A stretch of DNA of 15,180 nt, taken from the NCBI GenBank assembly GCA_963628435.1, contig CAVGEY010000025.1, positions 1 through 15,180 on the forward strand, in the 5' to 3' direction. Both the position numbers and the translations under genes were made by a program. Each line of letters starts with the position of its first letter. Position 1 is the stretch's first letter. The notes under the pieces were generated by a model, which did not search any database, was not told the origin of the DNA, and worked only from the letters and a program-made list of their open reading frames with translations. Positions 14,846 to 15,180 of this stretch are shown piece after piece. Origin of the DNA: CAKSQF01 sp963628435 (lineage in GTDB: Bacteria; Bacillota; Clostridia; Oscillospirales; CAG-272).

Positions 14846-14873
14846 TTGAAAAATAAAATATTTATGATATAAT
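14846..14873 (+). promoter_or_regulatory. Promoter of the tRNA-Ser region
   Basis: TTGAAA (14846-14851), a 16-nt spacer and TATAAT (14868-14873), the latter with an extended TGA in front. The start would be near 14880. The intact tRNA at 15094 has no comparable promoter of its own, so it may be transcribed from here through the broken copy. Confidence 0.75.
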
Positions 14874-14877
14874 CGCA

Positions 14878-14901
14878 TTGTTGCATTAAATCTTGCAACA
14901 A
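14878..14901 (+). other. Hairpin at the predicted 5' end of the tRNA precursor
   Basis: TTGTTGCA and TGCAACAA pair perfectly (8 bp) around TTAAATCT. It sits right at the predicted transcription start and ten bases before the first tRNA-Ser copy. It lacks a T-run, so it is not an ordinary terminator. Confidence 0.5.
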
Positions 14902-14908
14902 AATAAAA

Positions 14909-15135
14909 ACGGAAGCGTATCGAAGTGGTCATAACGGCCCTGACTCGAAATCGCTTGTCTCTTTGGCAGTTTCGTCCTCGTAAAATCCTTGATTTTTCAA
15001 GGCTTTTCGCGGGTTCGAATTTCACAATTTAATATCGTTCTTGCGTGTTTTTCTTGCATTTTATCAAAGGCAGAAAGAACACTTAAGATATACGGAAGCG
15101 TATCGAAGTGGTCATAACGGGCCTGACTCGAAATC
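14909..15135 (+). repeat. 44-bp direct repeat of the tRNA-Ser 5' half
   Basis: Bases 14909-14952 and 15092-15135 are the same except for one position (C14938 versus G15121), offset by 183 bp. The repeat covers the tRNA 5' half through the anticodon loop and the first two bases of the 3' anticodon strand, then similarity stops abruptly. Confidence 0.9.
14911..15025 (+). pseudogene. Broken tRNA-Ser(CGA) copy
   Basis: Starts like the intact tRNA (GGAAGCG, D arm, CTCGAAA anticodon loop). After AAATC it runs into 56 nt of other sequence where the functional gene has 19. A hairpin CCTTGA-TTTT-TCAAGG (14987-15002) lies in that insert. A degenerate T arm follows (GCGGG, TTCGAAT, TTCAC at 15009-15025), and the 3' acceptor strand CGCTTCC is absent. 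It cannot fold as a normal serine tRNA. Confidence 0.8.
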
Positions 15136-15179
15136 AGGTAGTCCTCACGGGCTCGTGGGTTCGAATCCCACCGCTTCCG
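15094..15179 (+). tRNA. tRNA-Ser (anticodon CGA)
   Basis: Full class II cloverleaf of 86 nt. The acceptor GGAAGCG (15094-15100) pairs with CGCTTCC (15172-15178), with discriminator G15179 as usual for tRNA-Ser. The anticodon arm is CCTGA, loop CTCGAAA, TCAGG, giving anticodon CGA, which reads UCG. A long variable arm (GTCC/GGGC) follows, then a T arm GTGGG, TTCGAAT, CCCAC. Base 15180 is C, so a genomically encoded CCA is possible but cut off by the window edge. Confidence 0.96.
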
Positions 15180-15180
15180 C

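Noticed and set aside
14953..15008. A self-splicing intron interrupting the first tRNA-Ser copy
   Set aside because: Fifty-six nt is far shorter than any group I or II intron, the exons would not restore the stem (the 3' AGG is missing) and the acceptor 3' strand is absent.
11350..15180. A complete integrative element running from the recombinase to the tRNA-Ser
   Set aside because: The genes between are housekeeping-like (aspartate kinase) or a methyltransferase. No excisionase, replication, conjugation or phage gene is seen, and the tRNA duplication is of the 5' half without a matching att repeat near the recombinase.
1..15180. CRISPR arrays or dispersed repeat clusters
   Set aside because: No series of regularly spaced direct repeats was seen; the only sizeable repeats are the tRNA half-copy and the recombinase start relic.

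Overview
The window reads as a chromosomal segment of a low-GC Firmicute of class Clostridia, probably an uncultured Oscillospiraceae/Ruminococcaceae-like gut bacterium. The basis is type III glutamine synthetase, an ANTAR antiterminator without a canonical phosphoacceptor, a YerC-type TrpR-like protein, AGGAGG ribosome binding sites and near-consensus sigma-A promoters (TTGACA-N17-TATAAT occurs three times exactly). No species can be named from sequence alone.

Layout. 1-96: last codons of an upstream + strand gene and its terminator. 153-4212: minus-strand unit glnN (type III glutamine synthetase) then guaA (GMP synthase), ending in a terminator at 153-196. A 177-nt untranslated leader precedes glnN; its fold looks like an ANTAR antitermination switch. 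4151-6556: divergent unit of an ANTAR regulator and pyrG (CTP synthase), closed by a terminator shared with the converging operon. 6557-9214: minus-strand operon of a polar-amino-acid ABC transporter (binding lipoprotein, permease, ATPase) plus a YerC-like DNA-binding protein. 9311-10808: mgtE Mg2+ transporter with its terminator, and a promoter bracketed by a perfect 11-bp inverted repeat. 10809-11349: about 540 bp with no intact gene, holding a strong hairpin, a decayed ORF fragment, a perfect promoter with no obvious gene, and an inverted relic of the neighbouring recombinase's 5' end. 11350-12189: complete tyrosine recombinase on the minus strand. 12273-14796: aspartate kinase overlapping by 17 bp an FkbM-type methyltransferase. 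14846-15180: a promoter, a broken tRNA-Ser copy and an intact tRNA-Ser(CGA).

How it fits together. The left 9 kb is dominated by glutamine: a synthetase that makes it, two amidotransferases that consume it (GuaA, PyrG), an importer of the polar amino acid class, and a regulator whose likely RNA target lies in the glnN leader. The best system-level candidate is this glnN/ANTAR switch. A second hairpin with an AAGGGC hexaloop uses the same bases as the 5' arm of a terminator just upstream of the glnN start codon, so protein binding there would let transcription reach glnN and guaA. The right side is accessory: the recombinase with an inverted partial copy of its own start, an antisense-facing promoter, and a tRNA-Ser duplication in which the first copy has an intact 5' half but a disrupted 3' half.
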